Source: Candidatus Uhrbacteria bacterium (GTDB lineage Bacteria; Patescibacteriota; Patescibacteriia; 2-12-FULL-60-25). Taken from it: a stretch of DNA of 14,921 nt. Below, piece after piece: positions 5,886 to 13,019 of the stretch. The DNA is taken from the NCBI GenBank assembly GCA_009691315.1, contig SICT01000020.1, positions 1 through 14,921 of the forward strand. Reading direction: 5' to 3'. The notes under the pieces were generated by a model that saw only the letters and a list, made by a program, of their open reading frames with translations, did no database searches and was not told the origin of the DNA. Each line of letters starts with the position of its first letter. Position 1 is the stretch's first letter. Both the position numbers and the translations under genes were made by a program.

Positions 5886-6596
5886 TTATTCTGTCTTCGT
5901 GATGGGCAAACGCAATTTCTTGAGCGCCTGAAAAGTGGCTTTGACATTGTTGACCTTATTTGAGGAACCAAGAATTTTGGACACAATATTCGGCACGCCT
6001 GCAAGCTCAAGCACGATACGCACTGAACCGCCGGCTTTAATGCCTGTTCCTTTTGGAGCCGGTTTAAGCAAAACATGAGCCGCACCAAACTTTGCGTCTA
6101 CGGCATGCGGAATTGTTTCGGACACAAGTGGAATCGTAAGCAAAGCCTTGCGCGCTTGGGTCGTTGCTTTACCCGTGGCCAGAGCCACATCCACTCCCTT
6201 GGCCAATCCAAATCCCACGCGGCCCTTTCGATTTCCGATCACGGTGAGCACGCGAAAACGCATCCGTTTACCCCCCTTGGTCACACGCGTCACGCGAGCG
6301 ACTTCGACATTCTTTTCTTCATAATCCGCTTCTGCCGGAACGTCTCCATCGCGTCTTCCGCGGCCACCTGGTCCACGACCGCCTGGTCCGCGGCCACCTG
6401 GTCCACCTCCCCTTCCTCCACGCGGTCCACCACGAAACGGGCGACCGGAGTTAGAACGCGGTCGAGCCTCTACCGCTTGAGCTTGAGACGCACTTCCGGA
6501 AGACACATCCGGAGTTGCTACCACAGGTGGAACAGACTCTGTTATCGGAGGCTCTGTCACGGGTTCTGTCTGTTGTTGTGTATCGTCAGTCATCAT
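5886..6596 (-). CDS. rpsE: Small-subunit ribosomal protein uS5 with RGG-rich N-terminal extension
   Basis: uS5 helps shape the mRNA entry tunnel and affects decoding accuracy. The conserved core begins near residue 92 (NVEVARVTRVTKGGKRMRF) and includes GNRKGRVGFGLAKG, AAHVLLKPAPKGTG and SVRIVLELAGV. The protein is 236 residues, some 70 longer than the E. coli protein. The extra N-terminal part is acidic/proline-rich at first, then turns into a Gly/Arg tract (about 45-83) with repeated GGRGP units, resembling RGG-box RNA-binding tails. The DNA there has a 17-base direct repeat with a 30-base period (6359-6375 and 6389-6405). The start is one of two adjacent ATGs (6594-6596 or 6591-6593), three bases after the TAA of rplR. 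Confidence 0.97.
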   Translation of the reverse strand: MMTDDTQQQTEPVTEPPITESVPPVVATPDVSSGSASQAQAVEARPRSNSGRPFRGGPRGGRGGGPGGRGPGGRGPGGRGRRDGDVPAEADYEEKNVEVARVTRVTKGGKRMRFRVLTVIGNRKGRVGFGLAKGVDVALATGKATTQARKALLTIPLVSETIPHAVDAKFGAAHVLLKPAPKGTGIKAGGSVRIVLELAGVPNIVSKILGSSNKVNNVKATFQALKKLRLPITKTE

Positions 6597-6599
6597 ACA

Positions 6600-6962
6600 T
6601 TAAAAGATTAATCCGGCTTCACGCGCGCCTTCAGCCAGCGCCCGAATCCGACCATGATATTGTTTATCGCGACGATCAAATACGACCTGTTTCACCCCTT
6701 TCTCTTGTGCGCGAGCGGCTAACTGTTTTCCGACCAGAGAAGCTAATTCTGTTTTCTTCTTGCCTGCTTGTTCGGGAGCCGTTAGCTCCTGATCACGCAT
6801 CGCGACCAATGTCTTTCCGGTCACATCATCAATGATCTGAGCAGAAATATGCGTAAGACTACGAAACACGGCGAGACGTGGACGTTCACTTGTGCCATGA
6901 ACCTTTGCTCGCACACGATTGATGCGGCGCTGTTTTATGATGGTCGAATGCTTTGAGCTCAT
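6600..6962 (-). CDS. rplR: Large-subunit ribosomal protein uL18
   Basis: uL18 binds 5S rRNA and helps place it in the central protuberance. The 120-residue product has RRINRVRAKVHGTSERPRLAVFRS near the N-terminus and VFDRRDKQYHGRIRALAEGAREAGLIF at the C-terminus; both match the family, and the length is typical. The TAA of rplF ends 10 bases upstream, and the start context is ATCCTATG without a Shine-Dalgarno site. Confidence 0.97.
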   Translation of the reverse strand: MSSKHSTIIKQRRINRVRAKVHGTSERPRLAVFRSLTHISAQIIDDVTGKTLVAMRDQELTAPEQAGKKKTELASLVGKQLAARAQEKGVKQVVFDRRDKQYHGRIRALAEGAREAGLIF

Positions 6963-6972
6963 AGGATAAAAA

Positions 6973-7524
6973 TTAGGCGGCCGTCTTTGCGGTCTTACCC
7001 GCTTTACGACGAATCACTTCATCAACATATTTAATTCCTTTGCCCTTGTACGGCTCCGGCGGCTTGACTCGACGTAATTGAGCCGCAATCTCTCCTACTA
7101 AATGTTTATCAATGCTCGCCAGAGTCACAATTTGTTTTTCCACTTTTGCCTCAACACCAACCGGGAGAGAAAACGAGACTTTATGAGACAGACCAACATC
7201 AAGCGTAAGCGTGCGACCTTCGAGCGCTACCTTAAATCCAACACCAACAAATTCCAATAATTTTTCAAATGGTTTTTGAACACCATCCACGGCATTCTGT
7301 AAAAGCTGACGCGTCAACCCCCAAATAGCACGATCACCTACATGGTCAGGATGTTCAACCGTAACCACGAGCGCACGAGGATCACTCTGCAAAGCGACCT
7401 GCGCGTGCGGCGGAAGTTTGACCGTGAGTGTTCCTTTCGGCCCTTGCACAACGACATCTTGCCCTCCGATCGTCGTTTCGACGCCGGTAGACAGAAGAAC
7501 AGGTTTTTTTCCAATACGTGACAT
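6973..7524 (-). CDS. rplF: Large-subunit ribosomal protein uL6
   Basis: uL6 lies near the sarcin-ricin loop and the base of the L7/L12 stalk on the large subunit. The 183 residues start with MSRIGKKPV and hold two tandem related domains. The second ends with the family signature KPPEPYKGKGIKYVDEVIRRK, followed by a short basic tail (AGKTAKTAA). Length is normal. It follows rpsH by six bases, with the start context CTCCTATG. Confidence 0.98.
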   Translation of the reverse strand: MSRIGKKPVLLSTGVETTIGGQDVVVQGPKGTLTVKLPPHAQVALQSDPRALVVTVEHPDHVGDRAIWGLTRQLLQNAVDGVQKPFEKLLEFVGVGFKVALEGRTLTLDVGLSHKVSFSLPVGVEAKVEKQIVTLASIDKHLVGEIAAQLRRVKPPEPYKGKGIKYVDEVIRRKAGKTAKTAA

Positions 7525-7530
7525 AGGAGA

Positions 7531-7923
7531 TTAGTAAATTTCACACAACACTTCTCCGCCTAGCTTGCGGCGACGCGCTTCCTTATTCGTCATGAGACCG
7601 GCAGAGGTTGATACCACGGCAATCCCTTGATCAGACAGGACACAGGGGAGCTCATGGGTTTTACAATAGACGCGGCGACCAGGTGTCGAAACACGTGTGA
7701 GTGAACGAATGAGTGGTGCTTTTCCAAGATATTTCAGGCTGAGCTGGATCATCTTCTCACGATCCTCCTCAATCTCTTTCACATCACTGATATATCCTTC
7801 ACGTTCCAAGAGCTGAGCCAAGGCCAATTTCAAACGTGAGGCAGGCACATGAACCTGTTCATGATGAGCCGCGCCCGCATTACGCAGACGGGTCAAAAAA
7901 TCGCTAATAGGATCGGTATTCAT
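7531..7923 (-). CDS. rpsH: Small-subunit ribosomal protein uS8
   Basis: uS8 is a primary binder of 16S rRNA helix 21; in E. coli it also represses the spc operon at the rplE start. The 130 residues have the opening NTDPISDFLTRLRNA and the family end STSAGLMTNKEARRRKLGGE. Length is normal. It starts eight bases after the TAA of rpsN with the context CCCTCCTATG. I did not see a clear helix-21 mimic at the rplX-rplE junction, where only one base separates the genes, so E. coli-type autoregulation cannot be claimed. Confidence 0.98.
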   Translation of the reverse strand: MNTDPISDFLTRLRNAGAAHHEQVHVPASRLKLALAQLLEREGYISDVKEIEEDREKMIQLSLKYLGKAPLIRSLTRVSTPGRRVYCKTHELPCVLSDQGIAVVSTSAGLMTNKEARRRKLGGEVLCEIY

Positions 7924-7931
7924 AGGAGGGA

Positions 7932-8117
7932 TTACCAGCTTGATTTGGTCACACCCGGAAGCTCACCACGATTGGCAAGTTCACGGAAGCAGATACGACA
8001 AAGCGCAAAGTCACGCATGTATCCATGTTTACGTCCGCAACGCCAGCAACGACGCACAATCCGACTGGAGAATTTTGGTGTGCGGCGAGACTTCGCCATT
8101 TGTGATTGAGTGGCCAT
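7932..8117 (-). CDS. rpsN: Small-subunit ribosomal protein uS14, zinc-binding type
   Basis: uS14 helps assemble the head of the 30S subunit. The 61-residue protein carries two CxxC pairs, CWRC (34-37 region) and CRIC (50-53 region), marking the short zinc-binding form. The end, ANRGELPGVTKSSW, is typical. ATG at 8115-8117 fits the 61-residue length usual for this form and the local spacing rule (TAA, TTCCT, ATG after rplE). An internal ATG at 8097-8099 would give a shorter MAKSRR start and is less likely. Confidence 0.97.
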   Translation of the reverse strand: MATQSQMAKSRRTPKFSSRIVRRCWRCGRKHGYMRDFALCRICFRELANRGELPGVTKSSW

Positions 8118-8122
8118 AGGAA

Positions 8123-8662
8123 TTATGCCTTACGGAAAGGAAAGCCGAGGGCTTTGAATAAAAGGAGTCCAGCCTCATGTGAACCTGCGCTACTGGCGAC
8201 CGTGATCTGTAGTCCATGCACCCGTTCAACTTCATCCGGACGAATTTCTGGAAATGGCAGGTGCTCACGGAAACCAACAGACAAATTCCCTCGGCCATCC
8301 ACATGCTTCGGATCAATCCCACGAAAATCACGGACGCGTGGGAAGGTTGCCCCAACAAGACGGGTAAGGAAATGCCACATACGATCCCCACGCAGCGTCA
8401 CCATAGTCCCGACGATCATCCCTTCACGGATTTTGAAACTCGCAATGGATTTCTTCGCCTTGGTCTTCACAGGCTTCTGACCCGTGATGCGAATCAGCGT
8501 CTGTTCTACGATGTCCAAAAATTTTGTATCTTTAATTCCTTGAGATAATCCAACCGACACCACAACTTTCAGTGGTTTTGGCGCTTGGGCCGCCTGCTTC
8601 AGCTTCAGTTCTTTCTGGAGCGTGGGCAAGATATCTTTTTGGTAACGTTCTTTCAGAGTCAT
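8123..8662 (-). CDS. rplE: Large-subunit ribosomal protein uL5
   Basis: uL5 binds 5S rRNA and forms a bridge to the small subunit and to P-site tRNA. The 179 residues include KVVVSVGLSQG, ASFKIREGMIVGTMVTLRGD, FPRVRDFRGI and EIRPDEVERVHGLQITV, all family landmarks. I set the start at ATG 8660-8662 (MTLKERYQKD), giving the standard length and one base of separation from the TAA of rplX. The longer frame from 8680 would overlap rplX and add six residues without support. Confidence 0.97.
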   Translation of the reverse strand: MTLKERYQKDILPTLQKELKLKQAAQAPKPLKVVVSVGLSQGIKDTKFLDIVEQTLIRITGQKPVKTKAKKSIASFKIREGMIVGTMVTLRGDRMWHFLTRLVGATFPRVRDFRGIDPKHVDGRGNLSVGFREHLPFPEIRPDEVERVHGLQITVASSAGSHEAGLLLFKALGFPFRKA

Positions 8663-8663
8663 A

Positions 8664-8900
8664 TTAGGATTGTGTCTCAATCAATTTCACATTTGATACA
8701 TGGATCGGCATAGGGAATTCTACCTTCTGTCCGGCATCTCCCGTGCGGCGGGACTTCAGATGACGCTTGGAAATATTCACCCCTTCCACCACCACACGCG
8801 AAAGTTTAGGAAACGTTTGCAAAATTTTTCCTTTCTTCCCCTTATTCTTGCCGGCGATGACCATTACCTGGTCCCCCGTTTTCACAGAAAGTTTGATCAT
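8664..8900 (-). CDS. rplX: Large-subunit ribosomal protein uL24, short form
   Basis: uL24 initiates large-subunit assembly and sits near the exit tunnel. The product is 78 residues, against roughly 100 in E. coli. It holds the N-terminal KOW motif (KTGDQVMVIAGKNKGKKGKI) and the segment VEGVNISKRHLK, and ends at HVSNVKLIETQS. The C-terminal segment of longer homologues is therefore missing. The start is ATG 8898-8900, four bases after the TAA of rplN, with the context AACCTATG; the longer frame reaching 9020 lies inside rplN. Confidence 0.96.
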   Translation of the reverse strand: MIKLSVKTGDQVMVIAGKNKGKKGKILQTFPKLSRVVVEGVNISKRHLKSRRTGDAGQKVEFPMPIHVSNVKLIETQS

Positions 8901-8904
8901 AGGT

Positions 8905-9276
8905 TTAAACAACTTCCGGAGCAAGAGAAATAATCTTAGAAAATCCGCGGGCACGCAACTCACGAGCCACGGGGCCAAAAATACGGGTGCCTTTAGGATC
9001 TTTTGATTTTGGATCCACAATCACTCCAGCATTATCATCAAAACGGATGTACGTTCCGTCCGGACGACGCGTTTCTTTATGCGCACGCACCAGAACGACT
9101 TGCACAATGTCCGACTTCTTCACCACTCCATGAGGAGCCGCTTCTTTCACAACACACGTCACCAGATCTCCCAATCGGCCATAGCGTTTTTTATAGCCAC
9201 CGCTCACGTGAATACACTGGAGAATTTTCGCTCCAGAATTATCCGCGACGGTGAGCATCGTGCGATGTTGAATCAT
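8905..9276 (-). CDS. rplN: Large-subunit ribosomal protein uL14
   Basis: uL14 lies at the subunit interface and contacts 16S rRNA. The 123 residues match the family along the whole length: MIQHRTMLTVADNSGAK, GRLGDLVTCVVKEA, VLVRAHKETRRPDGTYIRFD and GTRIFGPVARELR. The ATG overlaps the TGA of rpsQ in an ATGA junction, implying translational coupling. Confidence 0.98.
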   Translation of the reverse strand: MIQHRTMLTVADNSGAKILQCIHVSGGYKKRYGRLGDLVTCVVKEAAPHGVVKKSDIVQVVLVRAHKETRRPDGTYIRFDDNAGVIVDPKSKDPKGTRIFGPVARELRARGFSKIISLAPEVV

Positions 9277-9551
9277 AATACGGTGGAAGACTTAACGGTA
9301 GATAGGTAACGCCAACATTTATCTCGAGAAATCGGTCGGCATTCTTCAAATTCAATCGTATCTCCAACATGTGAGGCGCCCGCTGGATCATGAATCTTAA
9401 ACTTTTTGGACACCACAAAATACTTGCCATATTTTTCGTGTGCCACTTGGCGATCAACACGAACCACCGTCGTCGATTTCATCGCTATAGAAACCACGAT
9501 GCCCTGTAAACGACGGCGGTGCGAGGTGACGGAAGAAGAATGGGTAGTCAT
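9273..9551 (-). CDS. rpsQ: Small-subunit ribosomal protein uS17
   Basis: uS17 is an early 16S rRNA binder with an OB fold. The 92 residues hold RRLQGIVVSIAMKSTTVVRV, KYFVVSKKFKIHDP, the GDTIEFEECRPIS stretch and KCWRYLSTV, in family order. The N-terminus has about ten extra residues rich in Ser/Thr. The stop is TGA inside the ATGA overlap with rplN. It starts five bases after the TAA of rpmC. Confidence 0.97.
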   Translation of the reverse strand: MTTHSSSVTSHRRRLQGIVVSIAMKSTTVVRVDRQVAHEKYGKYFVVSKKFKIHDPAGASHVGDTIEFEECRPISRDKCWRYLSTVKSSTVL

Positions 9552-9556
9552 AACAT

Positions 9557-9742
9557 TTAAGCGGAGTGAGTCAACAACATTTCAATGCGAGCAAGATCTT
9601 TTTTCAAAACGCGCAATTGGCGAACCTTTGTCAGCTGACGCGTAGCGACTTTAAAACGCGCCTCACGCAATTTCTCACCCAATTCATCCGCCAAACGGCG
9701 GAGCTCGTCCAATGATTTCAATTTAAGCTCTTGCATGTTCAT
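9557..9742 (-). CDS. rpmC: Large-subunit ribosomal protein uL29
   Basis: uL29 is a small helical protein beside the exit tunnel, part of the site where chaperones and the signal recognition particle dock. The 61 residues are a two-helix hairpin: LKSLDELRRLADELGEKLRE, then QLTKVRQLRVLKKDLARIE. Length is typical. It starts eight bases after the TAA of rplP with the context TTCTCCCTATG. Confidence 0.96.
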   Translation of the reverse strand: MNMQELKLKSLDELRRLADELGEKLREARFKVATRQLTKVRQLRVLKKDLARIEMLLTHSA

Positions 9743-9750
9743 AGGGAGAA

Positions 9751-10170
9751 TTACGATGGGTTCGTACTGATAAATTTACACACCGAAGAAATCTTGTAGG
9801 AGGCGCTTTCCATCGCTTCTTTAGCCGCAGCAAATGGCAAACCATCCATTTCAAATAAAATAGTACCAGGACGAACAACAGCCACGTAATGATCTACAGC
9901 GCCTTTTCCAGCACCCATCGGCGTTTCATTCCCCTTCTTGGTAATTGGTTTATCTGGAAAGACACGAATCCAAACCTTCCCACCGCGCTTAATGTAACGG
10001 GTCAACACACGACGAGCGGCTTCAATCTGCTGGCTGGAGATCCAAGAGGGAGTCAACGCTTTCAAACCATACGGTCCGAACGCCAAAGAAATCTTATCAG
10101 AAGCCGTACGGATATTGCGTCCGCGGCCTTTATGCCACTTGCGATGTTTAACTTTCTTCGGAATCAACAT
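9751..10170 (-). CDS. rplP: Large-subunit ribosomal protein uL16
   Basis: uL16 contacts the elbow of A-site tRNA and is added late in large-subunit assembly. The 139 residues hold KHRKWHKGRGRNIRT near the N-terminus, VWIRVFPDKPITKKGNE, and PMGAGKGAVDHYVAVVRPG. In E. coli the last motif reads RMGKGKG and its arginine is hydroxylated; here a proline stands in that place, so that modification cannot occur at the equivalent position. Length is normal. Nine bases separate it from rpsC. Confidence 0.97.
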   Translation of the reverse strand: MLIPKKVKHRKWHKGRGRNIRTASDKISLAFGPYGLKALTPSWISSQQIEAARRVLTRYIKRGGKVWIRVFPDKPITKKGNETPMGAGKGAVDHYVAVVRPGTILFEMDGLPFAAAKEAMESASYKISSVCKFISTNPS

Positions 10171-10179
10171 AATAAAATA

Positions 10180-10989
10180 TTAGACGGATGGAACAGGAGT
10201 GGGAACGGAAGCGACTTCTGGTGCCTTTGTGAATCCAGAACGAGGTTGACTGCCTCCAACACGCGGACTAAATCCAGAACCCGGACGACCACCACGTTCG
10301 CCACGTGAAGGAGTTGTTGGTTGATACTGTGCTAAACGATCCTGAACAAAGACATCTCCACGATAAATCCACACTTTGACACCGATGGTACCCGCCGTGG
10401 TTTGAGCAATCCCCTGAAAATAATCGATGTCGGCACGCAAATTTGTCAAAGGAATTTTCCCCCAACCCAACCATTCACGACGAGCAATCTCTGCACCGTT
10501 TAAACGACCTGAAACGGCAATCTTGACTCCCAGAGCTCCAGCTTTTTTCACCCGTTCGATCGCCATTTTCATCACACGACGAAATGGCATGCGACGCTCC
10601 AACTCCTGAGCGACACCTTGCGAAACAAGATTTGCCTCGAGAGAAGGACGTGACACTTCCTGAACGGACACATGCAATTGAACGGTTTTTGATTTACCCG
10701 GAAAAAATGTTTTCAGTAATTTCTTTTTTAAATCTTCAATGCCCGTTCCAGAACGCCCGATCACGACGCCCGGTTTTGCGGTATGTAAAACAATAGATAA
10801 CGATCCGCGAGAGCGCTCAATATCCACCCGATTCAACGCTGCCTCTTTCAATTCCTTTTTGAAAAATCCGCGCAAGGTTAAATCTTGACGCAGATGATCG
10901 CGATAGAGTTGATCGCGGGCAAACCAACGCGACGGCCAGGTTGTGGTCGTTCCAAGACGGAAAACAATTGGATGAACTTTATGTCCCAT
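10180..10989 (-). CDS. rpsC: Small-subunit ribosomal protein uS3 with C-terminal tail
   Basis: uS3 forms part of the mRNA entry site. The 269 residues begin with MGHKVHPIVFRLG. The KH domain carries its GxxG loop as VVIGRSGTGIEDL, and the C-terminal domain has VKIAVSGRLNGAEIARREW and GTIGVKVWIYRGD. After the core come about 40 extra residues rich in Pro, Gly and Arg, ending in VPTPVPSV. The ATG lies one base after the TGA of rplV, directly downstream of the AGCTNNN repeat that forms the end of rplV. Confidence 0.98.
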   Translation of the reverse strand: MGHKVHPIVFRLGTTTTWPSRWFARDQLYRDHLRQDLTLRGFFKKELKEAALNRVDIERSRGSLSIVLHTAKPGVVIGRSGTGIEDLKKKLLKTFFPGKSKTVQLHVSVQEVSRPSLEANLVSQGVAQELERRMPFRRVMKMAIERVKKAGALGVKIAVSGRLNGAEIARREWLGWGKIPLTNLRADIDYFQGIAQTTAGTIGVKVWIYRGDVFVQDRLAQYQPTTPSRGERGGRPGSGFSPRVGGSQPRSGFTKAPEVASVPTPVPSV

Positions 10990-10990
10990 A

Positions 10991-11398
10991 TCAAGAGCTT
11001 GTAGCTGTTAGCTTTGAGCTTGTAGAAGCTTTTCGAATCTTTTTCACTTTCTTCGCCTTCATTTCAGACACAGGTCCAAGAACGATCTCAATATGAGACG
11101 TACGTTTGCGAATCGGCGCCGCACGACCAAAGGCGCGCGGGGAAAATCGTTTGAGTGATGGGCCACCGTCTGCCGTAATCTTTTTGATAAACAGGTCTTC
11201 TTTTTTCATCTGAGCATTATGCGAAGCGTTCGCCATGGCAGATTGCAAAAGCTTGAGAACCGGACGCGAGGCATCTTTTTTAATGAACTGCAAACGCGTC
11301 TGAGCCTCTAATGCTCGCAAACCACGAACCGCATCAATCACCAGTCGCACCTTGCGGGGAGACATGTGAAGATACCTGAGAGAAGCGTGGATGTCCAT
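10991..11398 (-). CDS. rplV: Large-subunit ribosomal protein uL22 with repeat-encoded tail
   Basis: uL22 lines the nascent-peptide exit tunnel with its long beta hairpin. The core is clear: SPRKVRLVIDAVRGL, ANASHNAQMKKEDL, and the hairpin region DGGPSLKRFSPRAFGRAAPIRKRTSHIEIVLG. At 135 residues it is longer than the roughly 110 of E. coli. The last dozen or so residues (about STSSKLTATSS) are encoded by AGCTNNN heptamers (10996-11030) that match the secY-adk spacer repeat at 31 of 35 positions. The stop is TGA at 10991-10993, one base before the rpsC ATG. The tail was thus probably gained or rewritten by repeat insertion (inference). Confidence 0.97.
   Translation of the reverse strand: MDIHASLRYLHMSPRKVRLVIDAVRGLRALEAQTRLQFIKKDASRPVLKLLQSAMANASHNAQMKKEDLFIKKITADGGPSLKRFSPRAFGRAAPIRKRTSHIEIVLGPVSEMKAKKVKKIRKASTSSKLTATSS
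10996..11030. repeat. Second copy of the AGCTNNN heptamer repeat, inside the 3' end of rplV
   Basis: The heptamers are AGCTTGT, AGCTGTT, AGCTTTG, AGCTTGT and AGAAGCT. They align without gaps to 4068-4102 in the same orientation, with four differences in 35 bases. Seven-base units shift the reading frame, yet this stretch stays open through the rplV end. Confidence 0.85.
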
Positions 11399-11401
11399 AG
11401 A

Positions 11402-11737
11402 TTAGGTTTTTTTAGCAGCCGGAGCCGAAGCCGCAGCAGGCGCAGCTGGAGCAGTTCCTGATCCTTCAAGCGACTTGGTCAATTTACCACCATGTTTCAC
11501 AAACTTACGTGTGGAAGCAAACTCACCCAATTTATGCCCGACCATATTTTCAATCACAACGATCGGAATATGAATGCGTCCATTGTGCACACCAAAGACA
11601 AAACCCACCATCTCTGGAGTGATCGTGGAAGATCGTGACCAGGTCTTGATCACGGTCTTATCACCGGCTTTAAGCTTGCCCAGTTTCTTGAGCAATTTGG
11701 CGTCCGTAAATGGACCTTTCTTTAAGCTACGAGACAT
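11402..11737 (-). CDS. rpsS: Small-subunit ribosomal protein uS19 with Ala-rich tail
   Basis: uS19 sits in the head of the small subunit and contacts uS13 and A-site tRNA. The 111 residues open with MSRSLKKGPFTDAKLLKK and include TWSRSSTITPEMVG and VHNGRIHIPIV, then VGHKLGEFASTRKF. Bacterial uS19 is usually near 92 residues. The extra 20 or so form an Ala/Pro-rich low-complexity tail ending in AAKKT. It lies 3 bases from rplV and 9 bases from rplB. Confidence 0.97.
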   Translation of the reverse strand: MSRSLKKGPFTDAKLLKKLGKLKAGDKTVIKTWSRSSTITPEMVGFVFGVHNGRIHIPIVVIENMVGHKLGEFASTRKFVKHGGKLTKSLEGSGTAPAAPAAASAPAAKKT

Positions 11738-11746
11738 AAGAGAAGA

Positions 11747-12586
11747 TTAGAGTTTGTTGCCGCGGCGGCGTGAAAGAATATGACGATCAGATGACAAATG
11801 ATTACGGCGCGTTTTTACTCCAAGCGCATGCTTACCCCATTTCGTCTTGGCATATTTCATCCCGATCGGATGTTTACCTTCTCCTCCACCGTGCGGGTGA
11901 TCAACTGGATTCATCGCCTTCCCGCGCACCGTCGGACGGATACCTCGATGACGCATCCGACCGGCCTTACCCCAACGAACCAGATGCCAATCAGGATTCG
12001 ACACGGTTCCAATCGTCGCCGCAGATGATTTTGGCACACGGCGAATTTCTCCCGATGGCAACTTGAGCGTTGCCATATCGCCTTCGATAGCCATAAATTC
12101 AATCCGGACACCAGCCCCACGAGCGAGTTTTGCGCCACCTCCCGGTGCAAGTTCAACAGCGTGCACGAGAGTACCGACAGGAATTTTTTCCAGCGGCAGA
12201 CGATTTCCCGGTGCGATTTCTGCTGAAGTACGGGAGGACATGACCATATCCCCAACCTTCATACCATCTGGAAGAAGAAGATATGCCTTTACACCATCCT
12301 TGTAAATAAGAAGAGCGATGCGCGCACCGCGATTTGGATCATATTCGACGGACACGATTTTAGCTGGAATATCAAAACGCTCGCGTAAAAAATCGATCTC
12401 ACGAATTAAACGCTTATGACCGCTCCCTTTATGACGGACCGTAATTTTTCCGCCCGTTCGACCAGCAAAATTTTTGCGATTATGAGTCAAAGATTTCTCT
12501 GGTTCAAACCGCGTGATATCAGAAAAATCCTGCACCGATGAGATGCGGCGTCCTTTTGTTACGGGCCGGTACTGTTTAATTGGCAT
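11747..12586 (-). CDS. rplB: Large-subunit ribosomal protein uL2
   Basis: uL2 supports the peptidyl transferase centre and subunit joining. The 279 residues carry QYRPVTKGRR at the start, then GGKITVRHKGSGHKRL, VEYDPNRGARIALL and the diagnostic NPVDHPHGGGEGKHPIG near the C-terminus with its conserved histidine, ending in SRRRGNKL. Length is normal. It starts five bases after the TAA of rplW with the context AATCTCTATG; a weak AAGG about 12 bases upstream is too distant to count as a good ribosome binding site. Confidence 0.98.
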   Translation of the reverse strand: MPIKQYRPVTKGRRISSVQDFSDITRFEPEKSLTHNRKNFAGRTGGKITVRHKGSGHKRLIREIDFLRERFDIPAKIVSVEYDPNRGARIALLIYKDGVKAYLLLPDGMKVGDMVMSSRTSAEIAPGNRLPLEKIPVGTLVHAVELAPGGGAKLARGAGVRIEFMAIEGDMATLKLPSGEIRRVPKSSAATIGTVSNPDWHLVRWGKAGRMRHRGIRPTVRGKAMNPVDHPHGGGEGKHPIGMKYAKTKWGKHALGVKTRRNHLSSDRHILSRRRGNKL

Positions 12587-12591
12587 AGAGA

Positions 12592-13014
12592 TTAGACACC
12601 TTCATAAAGCTCAATCTTTTCTCCTTTTTTGAGGGTAACGAATGCCTTTTTCCATCCTTTACGAGATCCTGGGCGACGACCACGATAGATTGGTTTTCCT
12701 GCATAACGTGCTGTGCGAACCTGTGCCACATGCACATGATAGAGAGCCTCAACCGCTTTCTTAATGGCAATTTTTTCTGCCGCTGGAGGAACCTGAAAGA
12801 CATACGTCCCTGCCTCTGCCAAAGCCCCGACTTTTTCACTAACATGCGGTTTCGTCAAGAGTCGGTACGCCAACGTGCGAGATTTACTCATCGGGCCAAC
12901 CGAAGATGAGGAAACAGACGCCAGATTTTGCGCCGAAGCTGGAACAGCTTTCTTGTCCGCCACAGCCGTTGGCTGAGGAGGGGTTTTTTTGTGAAAACGA
13001 TCAAGGAATCCCAT
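12592..13014 (-). CDS. rplW: Large-subunit ribosomal protein uL23 with N-terminal extension
   Basis: uL23 stands at the tunnel exit and is a docking point for trigger factor and the signal recognition particle. The core runs from about residue 43: LAYRLLTKPHVSEKVG, FQVPPAAEKIAIKKAVEALY, VRTARYAGK, and the end LKKGEKIELYEGV. At 140 residues it exceeds the roughly 100 of E. coli through a Pro/Ser/Ala-rich N-terminal extension. An internal ATG at 12889-12891 (MSKSRTLAY) would give 99 residues. I keep the first ATG because it shows the local TAA-TTCCT-ATG junction with rplD and the frame is open throughout. Confidence 0.95.
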   Translation of the reverse strand: MGFLDRFHKKTPPQPTAVADKKAVPASAQNLASVSSSSVGPMSKSRTLAYRLLTKPHVSEKVGALAEAGTYVFQVPPAAEKIAIKKAVEALYHVHVAQVRTARYAGKPIYRGRRPGSRKGWKKAFVTLKKGEKIELYEGV

Positions 13015-13019
13015 AGGAA

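Noticed and set aside
8097..8099. Internal start (MAKSRR) for rpsN
   Set aside because: The upstream ATG gives the usual 61 residues and the same stop-pyrimidine-ATG junction as neighbouring genes.
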